Shown here one piece after another: positions 47,620 through 59,199 of a DNA stretch of 64,000 nucleotides. Under the pieces are notes generated by a model, which worked only from the letters and a program-made list of their open reading frames with translations, made no database searches and was not told the DNA's origin. The stretch comes from Lophius americanus. Taxonomy: Eukaryota; Chordata; Actinopteri; Lophiiformes; Lophiidae. Position 1 is the first letter of the stretch; every line of letters starts with the position of its first letter. The position numbers and the translations under genes are program-made. Location: assembly GCA_037951165.1 (NCBI GenBank), contig JBBDHG010000006.1, positions 1,302,001 through 1,366,000 of the forward strand, read 5' to 3'.

Positions 47620-49565
47620 AATCGGACGACTTTCCAGTTGGGTAATGAAGGGCCATCATTCATAAAATTTCTCTCCATGCTGACGACATTATCTTATGTT
47701 AAAGATCCATTTAAAATCTTCTCCTTGCATTCTAAACATCCTTGGAAAATTTGTGGAAACAAACATTGTAAAAGTGAAATATCCCCCCTCGTTCAAGCTG
47801 CCTCTCCAATCCCTGCATCATATCACCCATTAAGAACAAGTTAGCAAAGACTTTAAATGGAGAAGAAGTCTTTGTTTGTGCATACAAGCATACACATCGT
47901 ACAACTTTGCAAAATTGATTCTCTGCGTTTAACCCATCCCCGAGGAGCAGTGGGCAGCTGTCGGGGGTTCCGGGTCTTGCCCAAAGACCTTTCGACATGT
48001 GGACTGCTTGGGCTTAAACTGCCGCCCTGCCAATCTTCCAACTGGGAGACGGCCGCTCTACCCACTGACCTACAGCTGCCCCCCTTTTATTTAAAAACAT
48101 ATTTTTTGAAGAAGAAGTCTTTATCAAATATCTTGTGGTTGAGATTAATCCCTCATACTCAGACCCCTTAATTAAAAATGTTTGCAACCTTATCTGAAAA
48201 ATGTGAAAAAGACATAGCTAGAAGGTTTTACATTCCACTATCGTAGACTGTTAGAATTACTCTAGTTAAAATTAATGATTTAAGATCTTTACCTTTATCA
48301 AACCATCCCCATTCTTATCAAAAATACATTCTTTAATTCATTGAAGATAAGAATTTCCTTGTTTATTTGGAATAATAAACTGCACAGAATTAAAGATGTG
48401 ACTTTCAAAGGCCCACAAAAATTGCTGGTCAGGCTCTGCCCAATTTTATATTTTGCGATGCCTGTAAGAAAGACATGCGGCATCATTCAACAACATCTTC
48501 CTAATTTCTTCTTTAAAAGTGTTATTAAATCCTTTATTTTTGCATTCAATTATTTTTATACCAAACTTTAACAGCAAGTTATTTTACAATACCATAATGC
48601 TTGGTAGAATAATAACCATATAAATAATTTTAAATATTATTTTTTATTGTAATTTAAATCGTATATTATAATTGAAGAACAAATTAACCCACTGTTTTTC
48701 GCAAACATGGCATCACTCAAATGTGCCCATGAGAGCTCTTGAGTGTTTGTCGATTCTATTCTTACCTAAGAACAAATCCCAAACAGGAAAATATTGTTTA
48801 ATGCCAGCATTATTGTTAAAACTGTGTAAGTTGGGTTTAAGAAGAAATGGCCAGGATCCATTCTGTTTGCCCCATCATCGGCGCATTCTCCCACTGAAAA
48901 TAATATTAACCTCCCTTCCTCTCTCGCTCTGACTCTGTCTCTGGTTTTGGTCCTTAAGGGACATTTAATCTTTCTTTAACTTATACATTGATGGTTTGCT
49001 TACCTTATACAATTATCTCTATACTCAACTTTGTTAGTGATGTTTTTCGGACATCTTCAAATCAGAACCTTTTCCGGGAATAGTCACACATCTCTCCCCA
49101 ACTCTCTGACTAACAACCCAGTTAATTAAATGCTCTCATTATCCATACCATATTACAAGGGCTTAATTTCAATTCTGTCACCAATCTGTCAATCAGCTTA
49201 AAGAAATACAAACGTCCTCTCCCAGAGTTCTAGAAAAGCATGATACAACTTAAGATTGTCTTAAGAGCTCATCTGACCAGGTCCAAACTGTCCAAAAGTT
49301 TCCCTAAAACAGACCCCTCATGTCCTTCCTGTAAATACCACAAAAAAGACTCTTTACAAATGTTCTGGTCCTGCCTCAATCCCAGCATCTTTTGGATCAA
49401 CACTTTTAGGGCCTTAGATACAACACAAAACACAAGGACATAACTCCTAAACTACTTAGTGCTTTATCAATAAATAAAAAAAATCAATTTAAACAGTTTT
49501 AAATACTACCCAGGCAACTACAATATAATCTGTGGATCATGCTGGCTGAATTTCATTTTCAGCCT
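47620..49565 (+). pseudogene. L1-type LINE remnant (reverse transcriptase to C-terminus)
   Basis: HKISLHADDIILC (47661-47699) is the reverse transcriptase palm box with HADD (47676-47687) in place of YADD. After the nested SINE, EVFIKYLVVEINPSYSDPLI (48113 on) follows, then SLFIWNNKLHRI and GQALPNFIFC (48340-48460), and near the end LRAHLTRSKLSKSFP with CPSCKYHKKDSLQMFWSC (49267-49370). These are successive blocks of vertebrate L1-clade ORF2. Stops and frameshifts are frequent, so it is inactive. Confidence 0.82.
47874..48109 (-). repeat. SINE nested in the L1, with 13-bp flanking duplication
   Basis: Minus strand: GGGCAGCTGTAGGTCAGTGG (A box), GAAGATTGGCAGGGCGGC, GTTTAAGCCC (worn B box), GGGCAAGACCCGGAACCCC and CTCGGGGATGGGTTAAACG. 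AGAAGAAGTCTTT occurs exactly at 47861-47873 and 48110-48122 on either side. Removing the insert and one duplication restores a continuous L1 frame (EEVFIKYL). About 27 bases between the SINE head and the right duplication are unexplained. Confidence 0.88.
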
Positions 49566-50218
49566 AAATATTTCTACAAACAAAAATCAAGCACCGTTCA
49601 ATGGTGCTTTTTTCTTGTTGGGTACGTGTATTATATGCACATCTGCATTTCCATGGTTACAAGTTGATCATTGGCTGTGGTATTCATCTCAGAAGGTTGT
49701 TTCTGAGGCATAACTCCACAATATTTGTTCACAACTTACATGGAGGGCTGCAGCCCCTTGATATTTAAAGCAATTTATTCGCGTACAAAATGTAACTTCT
49801 TTCAAGAAGAAAATAGCCACCATCCTGCTTTGCAGGAAATAACATGTGTTTAAGAAAAAAGACCCTGTACCTTGTGTGATTCGCTGTAACACAGTGAAAA
49901 TGGTCAAACATAGCAGAAGACAGCATCGCCCAAACACTGAGGACTTATGCTTGTGGGAGAGTGCCAAATGCACCCATGTCTCTTTGATCATGCTGGACGT
50001 TTGCTTCTGCCGCTGAATGAAGAATGGTTTTTGTATTCTGTTTGTATTGCATTCTGGAGCACTTAGAGGAAATGATCGGTCAAAGTGCAGTAGACAGACG
50101 AGGCCAGAGCTTCATAGCTAACTTCCTGCGGGGCTGCAGAGGTAATACCACCAGATTGTAGCCCATGGGAAGTGGGGGGTGTTGTTGGGCGGGGAAGTTT
50201 TTTTTGAAGTTGTGTTCA
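49566..50218. other. Spacer, nothing recognised
   Basis: A 100-codon minus frame (49689-49991) has no recognised motif. Confidence 0.45.
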
Positions 50219-50252
50219 GACTCTTATCATAACATTGGTTATGATAAGAGTC
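50219..50252. repeat. Perfect 15-bp hairpin
   Basis: GACTCTTATCATAAC, loop ATTG, then its exact inverse. A second overlapping pairing, CATTGGTT (50233-50240) with AACCAATG (50258-50265), is possible, so alternate folds exist. No poly(T) follows, so this is not a bacterial-type terminator. Confidence 0.85.
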
Positions 50253-53248
50253 ATCACAACCAATGTGTTTGCAAAGATGTAATATTTTAGATCAAGTCTC
50301 ATTAGGAGTAAGTTTAGGAGTTAAGTTATTTATATAATAAGAATTTCCATGTTATAAAAACTGACTTCAGATCTTCTGGCTATCCATAATAATGTCAGAC
50401 TAAGAAATTGTGGATTTACCAGTAAGAATAATAGATTTTGGTATTAACTATTCATTCATCTGATATTTTACATCTGCTGTTTACAAGTGCCAAGGCATTT
50501 AATCACCACAGCCGCGTGAACGCTACATGTTTAAAACCTTATAAAACATAACGTAGGCGAGACCGTGTTGTTGAGTAAATTAACCAGCAATACTAAGTTA
50601 GCGTCAGCATTGTCCGAAGAACGTTAAAAACAGAAACTCTGTATCACACTTTAACCAGCGACATTCCTCCAATGACTTAATTCATTGCTTCATAAAAAAA
50701 GTCCGTGTTTCTGATTCACTTTTATTGCTTTGTATCGTTTTTGTTTTGTGGGATGTTAATCTTTTGTTTGACGTCTTCAAAATTTTCCAGCGCCTTTTAA
50801 TTTACCTCCTCAGTTCATCACTCACATTCTTTTACTTTCCCGGAATAATATTAAATTCTTTGACTTTAAAAAATTGCGTGGAGAGCATAAAAAACTGTAA
50901 AAAATAAAGTTTTTGTGGTGGAAAAGTTCACGGGAGCCGACATCGTGCCGTGCCTTCACTTACGATCAAAATCAGGAAAAAATATTCTGTTCCCCGGGTT
51001 ACAAGGTATAATTGTTCTTCTGATCAGTCATAGAAAAGATTTATACTGCCCCTCTGCAGCCCAATGAAATGTCATTCGGTTTGAGCATTTTCATTCAGAT
51101 TGCAATGTTTATATTTAACATTTTCACTCTGATTATTGTTTTTACCACCTTTAATTGGAAAATTTGGGTCCATGTAAACCTATTCTGCCTCACTTTACGT
51201 GAGTCTGTCCATTTCACAAGTTAACTGTAGTTCATTTTATACTTTCTAAAGCTTTGTGTAGATTCTCATTAATCAAGGTCATGAGAATCCATGTGAAGAA
51301 ACCTCCTGGATGAGAGTTGAAAGGCCTCCAGACCAAAACAGAAGTCTGAAAACTCAACACATGAAATCCTCCCGAGAAAAGATAATCCATAGGAACTTGT
51401 CGTTACCTCATGGAAATACGTTTCTTCATATCAACACAAAAGGAAACGTTCATCTACTCACAACCGGCAGGCTAATAACTACGTTAGCTGACGATAGAAC
51501 TGAGCCGAGGAAGAGGCCATTAATGTTTAAACATTCCAAGCTGTCATGAGCATCGCCTGTTTCTTACTGCGTGCTGAGTTCTACACAGAACTCCTCACAA
51601 CAACAACAATGTCTGGGGATTATTTGGAATAGGGATGGGAATAACGATATCAAAAGTGATACAGATACTAACACTGCCTGTCAATACGAACACTCATTTA
51701 TACTATTTTTATACTTTATTTCCTTTTTTTTTTGTGAAAAAATTAAAGAAATGACATGAAAGGTTATAAGAAGCTAAAAACTAAAAATAGGCCAGCGTGG
51801 CTATGTTGGGTCCATGGGTGGCTGAGTTCATCATGTGTGGAATTCTTTGGCTGATTGTTCAAAATACAGACTTCACCAATTAGTGCTCAATAAGTCGCTG
51901 TCAAAATGGAAAGAAACCAGGTGAAACACTGTGGATTTGGAACCACCATGTTGTCCAACATCTACATCCTTTAGGACCTGGTGAATAAATAAGGCCTTTA
52001 CCTTGACATTTGTAACCCAAACATATCATGAGAAGCTATTCGGTTAGCGTACCTAAACCAACAGCATTCCATGATAGTGCAGGGCTGGCACTATTTTTCC
52101 TGAGCTAATTTCCATCATCTAGCAATTGCGAATGGGTTGGACTTGTCTGTTTGACCTTTAGCCACTGAAAAAGTCTAACTAAATTTTTTTCACAGAGACC
52201 AAGTAATACTGCAGCAATGAAGATCCTTCCCAACAATGTAAAAAACAAAGCTTACAAGCAGACCAGTGTTTTGCAAGTTTTGTCTGTTTTAGAACATCCA
52301 GCATCTGCTGTGATGTCATACATGTGACTCTCCCAGCACATTCTCTATAAATAAATTAAATGCAAAAGCAATAATGTACCTCCCTGATACATCTGACCAT
52401 ACTGTGCTTGGAGAGTAAGGGACACGCAGACATCTCACTCTCGCCTCAATTCAAAAACCTTTTCTTGGTTGATTTTCTTCTTCTGTGTCAAAGCCGCTAA
52501 CTGCAAGTAGCTGCATTAAAGTCTTCCAGTTATCAGCCATACACACAATAAGCCACAAAAACCTCCCTGCCTTTCAATTTTGTGATTATACAGACATAAA
52601 TGGATTCAGCTCCTCAGAAGTGAAACATCACAGTCCCCTTATACACCCCCATTGTGTTTTTTTTTTTATGATTAAAGGTTCAATGGAGGCTTATGTAATG
52701 TAGTCAGTATCTTTTAAAAGGCTTATAGTGTTACCCTTACATCATGAGGTGGGGGGTGTTCAGATAGCTATATTCTGAAACTGTACCACTAAACACCAGT
52801 AAATTGATGAAATAGTCCTTAAACTGAAAACTGAATGCTTTTCTCTGGATCATTCTGCATAGTCAGTACTTTTCGGTAACAGATCTGAGTTGGCGTTCCA
52901 CCTCAGTCTCCTGGCTGTGTTTTTGTATAAACCTGCCTAATAGAGCCTCTCCCATTCCACATTATTCCTCAGGGTTAATGGGTGACTTTTAAAATTAATG
53001 ACTCCAGAAGATTTACAAGCTCCCGAGGTTAAACGCACGATGTTAGATTTCATGATGCCGTTACTGTTGGCCACAATCTTCCAGCCAATCTCAAAGTCAA
53101 AACGAGAGTTATTGTTTTATTTTATTTTATTTATTATATAAATGATAGTGTTTTTACACAAATGGATAAAGTTCATAAATGTATGTTGTATGTTAAGTAG
53201 GACCATGGAGTGGACGCCCTCTCCCAGCATATTGGTGTGTTTCAACCC
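50253..53248. other. Spacer, nothing recognised in 3 kb
   Basis: Several frames of 60-80 codons occur (50725-50907, 51310-51549, 52485-52703 on the plus strand) without motifs or splice context. No repeat was confidently identified. Confidence 0.45.
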
Positions 53249-53253
53249 AAAAT

Positions 53254-53574
53254 TGTCATGCCTTGTAATTAGGTTTGTTGTCATATGGTTTCCTGATTGC
53301 TTCTCCACCCTTGATTCTTTAAACCTGCGTCCTGTTAAGACTCTGCGTCAGTGTATTTAAGCTGTGCTCCCCTTCCCACCTGTGCCAGATCGTGTTGTTC
53401 CATTGTGCCAACCTATCCAGCGTAATTCCTAGTGGTCCATGGTTCTGATCGCTGCTTGTAAGAAACCTTGTATTTTTGCCTGCTCCCTCGGTGATTGTTT
53501 ACGAGTAAAGAGTTTATTCACCAGACGTTGTATTAGTCGTGCTTGTGGATCCTAATTGTGGTGCCAGCTTGACA
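53254..53574. mobile_element. Solo LTR (321 bp) with 5-bp target duplication
   Basis: The block opens with TGTCATG and closes with CTTGACA, an imperfect inverted pair (6 of 7) with the TG...CA ends of LTRs. AAAAT flanks it on both sides (53249-53253 and 53575-53579), the 5-bp duplication typical of Gypsy-type or retroviral integration. A TATTTAAG word near 53353 could be its TATA box. No internal retroelement sequence adjoins, so it is a solo LTR left by recombination. Confidence 0.75.
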
Positions 53575-53654
53575 AAAATATGTAATCAAAATATGAGGAA
53601 TCAAAAAGGGAGCACAAACAAAATTCCATTGCAAGTTGACTAACCTCAATAACA

Positions 53655-53800
53655 ACAATTTAATTAAGCCTTGTCATAAAAACATGCGTGCTAACGTTTC
53701 GGCCTAGTGGGTCTTCATCCGAGCTCAAAGGGAGACAGGAGATCAGACAGTTTATAGGCTGGTACCTTCTGAAGTCATTAAAGAGTTCTATGGGCCTGGT
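53655..53800 (-). mobile_element. Penelope-like end fragment with hammerhead-like motif
   Basis: The minus strand reads CGGATGAAGACCCACTAGGC then CGAAACGTTAG (53721-53691). This has the order of a hammerhead core: CUGAUGA-like, a short stem, then GAAAC. The 78-codon frame over it (53896-53660) is a by-product. One substitution in the CUGAUGA word suggests it is inactive. Confidence 0.45.
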
Positions 53801-53924
53801 TGGCTTTGAGGTTGGATTGGAATTATTATTATTAGTGTTTGCTTCTGCAGGGTTTGTTTTGTTATGGGATGCAGCGGTAAGAGTGATTGTGCCCAATTTG
53901 TGGTTACAAGATGAAGTGCATTAG

Positions 53925-54720
53925 CTTCTTCCCACTCTTGTCATCTGAACGGACTAATCCCCTTTAGAACTAAAAGGCTGGTGTGATGGCTAAAATAAAT
54001 GCCAAGTGAATTCAGAGTTGTTTTATTGATTAAGATCACACTAGGCCTGGATGCTGCGCTGTGACGACATGCACTATTTATCCTTCCAGGTTCAAATTAA
54101 ACTTCCTCTATTTGCCGTGGCTGAGTGTGACAGTGATGGGCTCACTGCTGTGTCAAAATTCAGTGGATTACCAGGAATAATAAAGCTAGCACCTGGCACT
54201 TTAAACTGGATGTGCCCATCTGATGCAAGGGGGTAGATTGATCTCCCATAATGCTTTGTCTTGATGAGACAATGAAAAATGGCCCTAGCCGGCGACATGT
54301 CAATATCAGGGCTGGCGATGCACTGACGGTCCTGGGTTCTTATTTAATCCAGTTTTCTTTAAGATGATAGCTCTTGTTACATTTTCACTGCCTGTCTGTC
54401 AGCTTGACATCGCAATATTCCCCCTCTCCACACTCTCCTGCTCGGTTTCATTTATTTTAAAACGCCATTTCACACACGGCTGACTTTAACAAGGCATTAT
54501 ACAGCACTGAGGGAAGGTCTAGGAGATAGAATTGTGACAGATACAACATTTTTTATGGTGAAAAGACAGAATATTGTAAACAGAGGGGTGTATAAATGTG
54601 TTGGAGCTCAGAGGGGAGAGCTGCTCATGAATGTATAGACGTCACTCAGTCTCATCTTTCACCTTTGTCAATATTCTGTTTTTACATTTAGGGATTATAA
54701 TTAACAGTAGTCCTTTTTTT
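53925..54720. promoter_or_regulatory. Possible conserved non-coding region
   Basis: Balanced, repeat-free sequence, for example 54300-54540 with CTGTCTGTCAGCTTGACATC and ACACGGCTGACTTTAACAAG. The texture suggests a conserved element, but no alignment was possible. Confidence 0.22.
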
Positions 54721-56951
54721 GTTTTAAAAGTACGCTTTTTATTGTTATCTTTTTTTTAATCTTCTAATACATTACACTTTTTGTATAACCAATGTAAAGG
54801 TAACAACGTTTTCATACATAAATAATAATAGTCAATAGTCAATAATAGTCCACCAATAATAGCTCAGTGGTAATAGATTACTGGGAATTTACTTATGTGT
54901 CATTTAGCCACAAAGTGTTATACGAAAAATATAAACAATATAAAATATATGCAAATTGACTGCTAGAATTTGTAAAAATTTAGGCATTTAGGCAGAAAAA
55001 TTGAATTGAAAATTCAAAGTATAATACCGGCAGCTGTGATGACTAGAATTTTGCCGTCAAAAATTTGATAAGTGACATTACTGTGATTACCATAAAAACA
55101 GATGTTATGTCAACATGTTTACAGTTAATTACATAAAAAACAGTAAATGACGATAAGTTCAGACTTCTTGTAACCTAGAGATCCACATCATTTTTAGCTT
55201 CAAATGTCCGTAGAAACTTTGATAGCTGCTTAATGGATTAAATTTGGTGTTTTCATGCCAGGAAATCTGACAGAATTATACTTCTACATTTTCTGATCAC
55301 TGATGTTTCATCACCAACCGGCTGTAGCCACAACAATACGATGGCAGTTACAGGGAAAAAATAAATTACTTAAAGGTGGCAGTAAAACAATCTAGTGCAG
55401 ATCGTATTAAAACATTTTAATCAGGAGTTCTTTGTGAGTGAAATTCAAGCTGTAGATTGGTCTGAAGTGGTTAGACCCAACATCAAAGATTCAGCAGGTA
55501 TTAGCTTTGCGGACATTTTAATGAAAACTGTGGACTAGCATGCACCATTGAGGAAAACTACAGTTAAGATACTGTAAGATGTGCGCCTCGACTGGAAGCA
55601 AATCTAAAAGAAATTCAGCAAAGGGACACTGTTAAGAAAAAAAGCTAGTAGTTCAGATTAATTCGGAGATATATAACACTACTGGAGTTTGAAATATAAG
55701 GCTATTAAGATGAACATTAAGGCAAAAGAAAGTTTTTCTGACAAAAGGTTAGCAGAAAGTTATGAAGCATATATCATGGGTAGAAATTCTTACATTGTGG
55801 CAACGAATGTAGAGCATGAAGAGGTTTTTATCACAGAACCCTAATGAAACTTAATTAATCTAAGGAAACTAATTACCTGGTACTCCCTCAACGTAGGAGT
55901 AATCATTTAAAATCCTCAGTGCGCTTTAGAGCCAGATTAAAGTGGAATAAGCTACCAGTACCCACAAGGTGAACATATATTTAAAAAGTTACTGAAGAGA
56001 GAACTGTTGTCGATAACCATATAATTGAAAAACTGTTTTATTTTGTTTGTTTGTTTTTCTCTAAAAATAATCAGAATAGATAAAGTTCAAAAATGTATGT
56101 TGTCTTTAAAGTGAGTGTGACTTTGACATTATCATTCTTTTGTAGTTCACTATTCTTAATTCCTGTTTTTATTTCAGGTTCCATTATTAATGATGCGCTG
56201 TATTTATTTGTAATAAGTACTTGTAAGAGATCCAGGAACCCTAGCAGTCGTTATATTGGCAGCTAAAGGTTATCCTAATAGGACCACGAAAAAAAAAAAG
56301 CAGTAATGACTTGCTCGTAAAATTATGATATTTTCTGTAAATTTTCACAAATGTTTTTATTTTCAATACATTGTATTTTCTATTCCATTCTGCTCTATTC
56401 TGTTCTATTCCATGTATTCTAATAAAGTTATTCACTTAAACATGAAGACATCTAACAGCTCAGCAGTTTTTTACTGTTGCATTTTTTGACATTTTTGACA
56501 GTAATTTCTTCAGACAATTTTTACAGTGTACATTTAATACTTAAAATGTGATTAAAAGTATTTTGCATCCTAAATCTCCTAAAACAGTGACAGTAATCTC
56601 CATAAAATTACATGGAAATAGATGACACGATGAACGGTGGAGTACTTTTCTGTGTCTGGTACGGCTATAAGCACCATGCATTTTAGTGTGAGAGTGCAGT
56701 GACAGTATATGGGTGCTCCCTGCATACAGCTGTGGGTGAAACATGTTGTGGCTGACATATCAGTGATGTTTATTAAGAGACAAGTCTATCAGGTCTCATA
56801 AGGCAGTTCTCACAGGCGGCAGATCTTTTGTTTCTTCCGGTGGGTGTCATCAATCTTGCGAGGCTGCGCTCTCCTGAGCGCTTGATGAGAGATCACGGAT
56901 TCCTCCCTCCCATTGCATTGGGTTCAGTGGTGGGGGCAGGTAGACAGCGCG

Positions 56952-56957
<6 letters not shown>
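54721..56957. other. AT-rich spacer
   Basis: No gene was recognised. Around 55020-55150 ATACCGGCAGCTGTGATGAC and TTACCATAAAAACAG resemble a frequent teleost MITE with TTTTTACCGT words, heavily decayed. Confidence 0.4.
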
Positions 56958-56958
<1 letters not shown>

Positions 56959-56999
<41 letters not shown>

Positions 57000-57023
57000 A
57001 ACACACATACAAACACACACACA
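56959..57023. repeat. (CA)n microsatellite
   Basis: A CA dinucleotide run with two ATACAA interruptions near its right end. Frames across it are artefacts. Confidence 0.95.
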
Positions 57024-57830
57024 AAGAAGCCTACATGCTCTGCAGAGCACTGCCATTCTTGGATGGAAAACATTGAGTGAGGCTCCACTGCAGACATGAC
57101 ACTGTAATTCTCTGCTACTAAGAGAAATAGCGTCACCTGTAACAAACAGTGAAACAAGTGCATCGCACTTTACAGTAGGGGAGGACTTTTCTTTCAATAT
57201 TTGCTCCTATTTCACATTCAAAGGGCCTTCAGCATATCTTTCATTTTCAGTGTGTAAGTCTGGACACGTCTGAAGGGATGACTTTCACTTCTTCGGGCTG
57301 CTACCCTCTCGTAGGAGGAATCTGTTGTAATTGTATTATTGAAACAATAATCTGTTTTTATTACCTCTCCAAGAAATGTTTTTGTCCTAATTGCTGGTGA
57401 GACACTCAAAAAATGACTCTGAATGGACTATAACAAATCATTCCAAGTTTGCTTGAACAGGACACTGGGTATGACACGGGTTTCTTTCAGTATAAAGCAA
57501 TTATGTTGGTCTAGTTTATTACATAAATGGGTTATGTCAATTTAAATTATTTGTGTTGATTCAATCTAGTGATTCACCTGTTGTATTATGCTTGATTGAA
57601 CAAAGATAATATAATTTGGTCAAACTTTATCTCACAAATCTGATCCAGCTAATTTAGCAGGAACAAAACTAACCTACTTAATGGAGTTAATTAAACCCAA
57701 ATAAATTATGTTGGCCCAACAAAATTGTTTAATGCTGATAGAAAGCCTTTTTATAGCATGTGGAAATACTTCCCATTATTAATTAGATTAATAAAAAATG
57801 TATTTCTGTTGAGTGGAAACAATGTGAAAA
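57024..57830. other. Spacer, nothing recognised
   Basis: No gene or repeat of note was found. Confidence 0.5.
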
Positions 57831-57889
57831 GTAACAGAAATGTATTCTGTTACTTTTAAGTAACAGAATACATTATGTATTCTGTTACT
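57831..57889. repeat. Alternating inverted copies of one 14-bp word
   Basis: GTAACAGAA, TGTATTCTGTTAC, GTAACAGAATACA and TGTATTCTGTTAC follow one another. Segments 57841-57855 and 57858-57872 pair perfectly, and so do 57859-57873 and 57875-57889, so two hairpins compete for the middle copy. Confidence 0.88.
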
Positions 57890-58557
57890 GTAAGTATTCA
57901 ACAGAGATTGCATCAAGAGGGAGCACAAGACAAGACAAACAAAAGGGGAAACCTGATCGTATCATTTTCAATCATGTCAGTTGAGGAACTTTTGCTGAAA
58001 TCTCTGTGTGAAATGGTTGCCTGTCTCCTTATTACCTTCCTCCTGTGTGATTGTGTGGTCTGTGTTTACCTCTCAAAGTGTCTGCCTGTCTGTCTGTCTG
58101 TCATTGTTGAACTGGCCCAGGTTCTACTCCTTCCGAGGCAACATTCTACATTTATTTAGGCTCTGTACCAGCATCAAGAGTACAGTGACTCGCACTGCAT
58201 TTTGAGAAATGCCTAAATTATCAAATTGTATCTCACAATTTTAACCCTTAAGAACCCGGAGCCGTAGTCCTTAAAGTTGAAATATTATTCCCTCTTTACT
58301 CATGGTAATGTTATTTCCTATTTCCTGTTTTCAATATCTTTATTTTTTTTATTTTTTTATTTATGGACACCAAGCGTATGTGGAAGCAGCAAAGATACAA
58401 ATACATGGTACATTTTTGTTAGACACAGAACTCACTGGAGGAACTCCCTGGGGGAACGCCTGGAGATCCCCCCCAAAACCCCGGGATGAGCCAGAGACGG
58501 CTACGGGAATATCTTTAGTGAACTCTCACGATGTCGCCAAAACGTAATCCCCTCTAG
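57890..58557. other. Spacer, possible Rex3 scrap at 58440-58530
   Basis: GGGAACGCCTGGAGATCCCC near 58452 resembles a phrase in the 3' part of Rex3. It is too short for a firm call. No gene was recognised. Confidence 0.35.
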
Positions 58558-58690
58558 AATATGCCAAAACTTACCCCTGGGTAAGTCTGTCCTGTAGTTT
58601 TTCTGTAATTTTGCTCACAAAGAAACAAACAGACACAAAAACTAAGAAATTGACAAACACACAAGAGTGAAAACATATCCTCATTGTTTT
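58558..58690 (-). repeat. Dispersed repeat family A, copy 5
   Basis: Minus strand: TGAGGATATGTTTTCACTC, TGTCTGTTTGTTTCTTTGTG, AGCAAAATTACAGAAAAAC, then CAGGACAGACTTACCCAGG. The order is as in copies at 9955 and 22975. Confidence 0.6.
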
Positions 58691-59199
58691 TAAAAACACT
58701 AAAGACAAAAATAAAGAAGAAACTTTTGTGCAAAAAAGTAAAAGGCAACAAAAATAAGAATGAGCCTATAATAATATGTATAAGTTATTGGGATATTGCA
58801 TACAATAGCAGGATTGTCATAAGTGGTCGATCCACATAAACTAAAATCATAAAATTACACACGGTAAGGATATTGCACGAACGGAAAATGAGAATTAATT
58901 TAGAAATATGAATATTGAACATAACAGCATTTTATGTGCATGTGTGAGGAGGGGCTACAGGGAGTTTAGTAATCTGGTTTTAGTGGGAATGATACTGGTG
59001 CAGAACCCCGTTGCTCTGCAGCCGATGCCTTGGTACCTTCTGCAGGGTACGGAGGGCATAAAGGCCGTGGCGAGGCTAAGTTGGTCTCTGATCACACCGG
59101 TGGCCTATTACCTTCCCTTTAGTGAAAAATTGTTTTTCTTTTATAGCTATCAAACTAATATATTGACAAAAAAATATCAGTCCAAATACTAAGGGTACG
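58691..59199. other. Spacer, nothing recognised
   Basis: A 94-codon plus frame (58908-59192) has no motif. Confidence 0.45.

Noticed and set aside
50219..50252. Stem-loop as a terminator
   Set aside because: No poly(T) follows and the genome is eukaryotic.
53660..53924. 78-codon frames on both strands
   Set aside because: They overlap the Penelope-like end fragment and mirror each other, so they are unlikely to be a gene.
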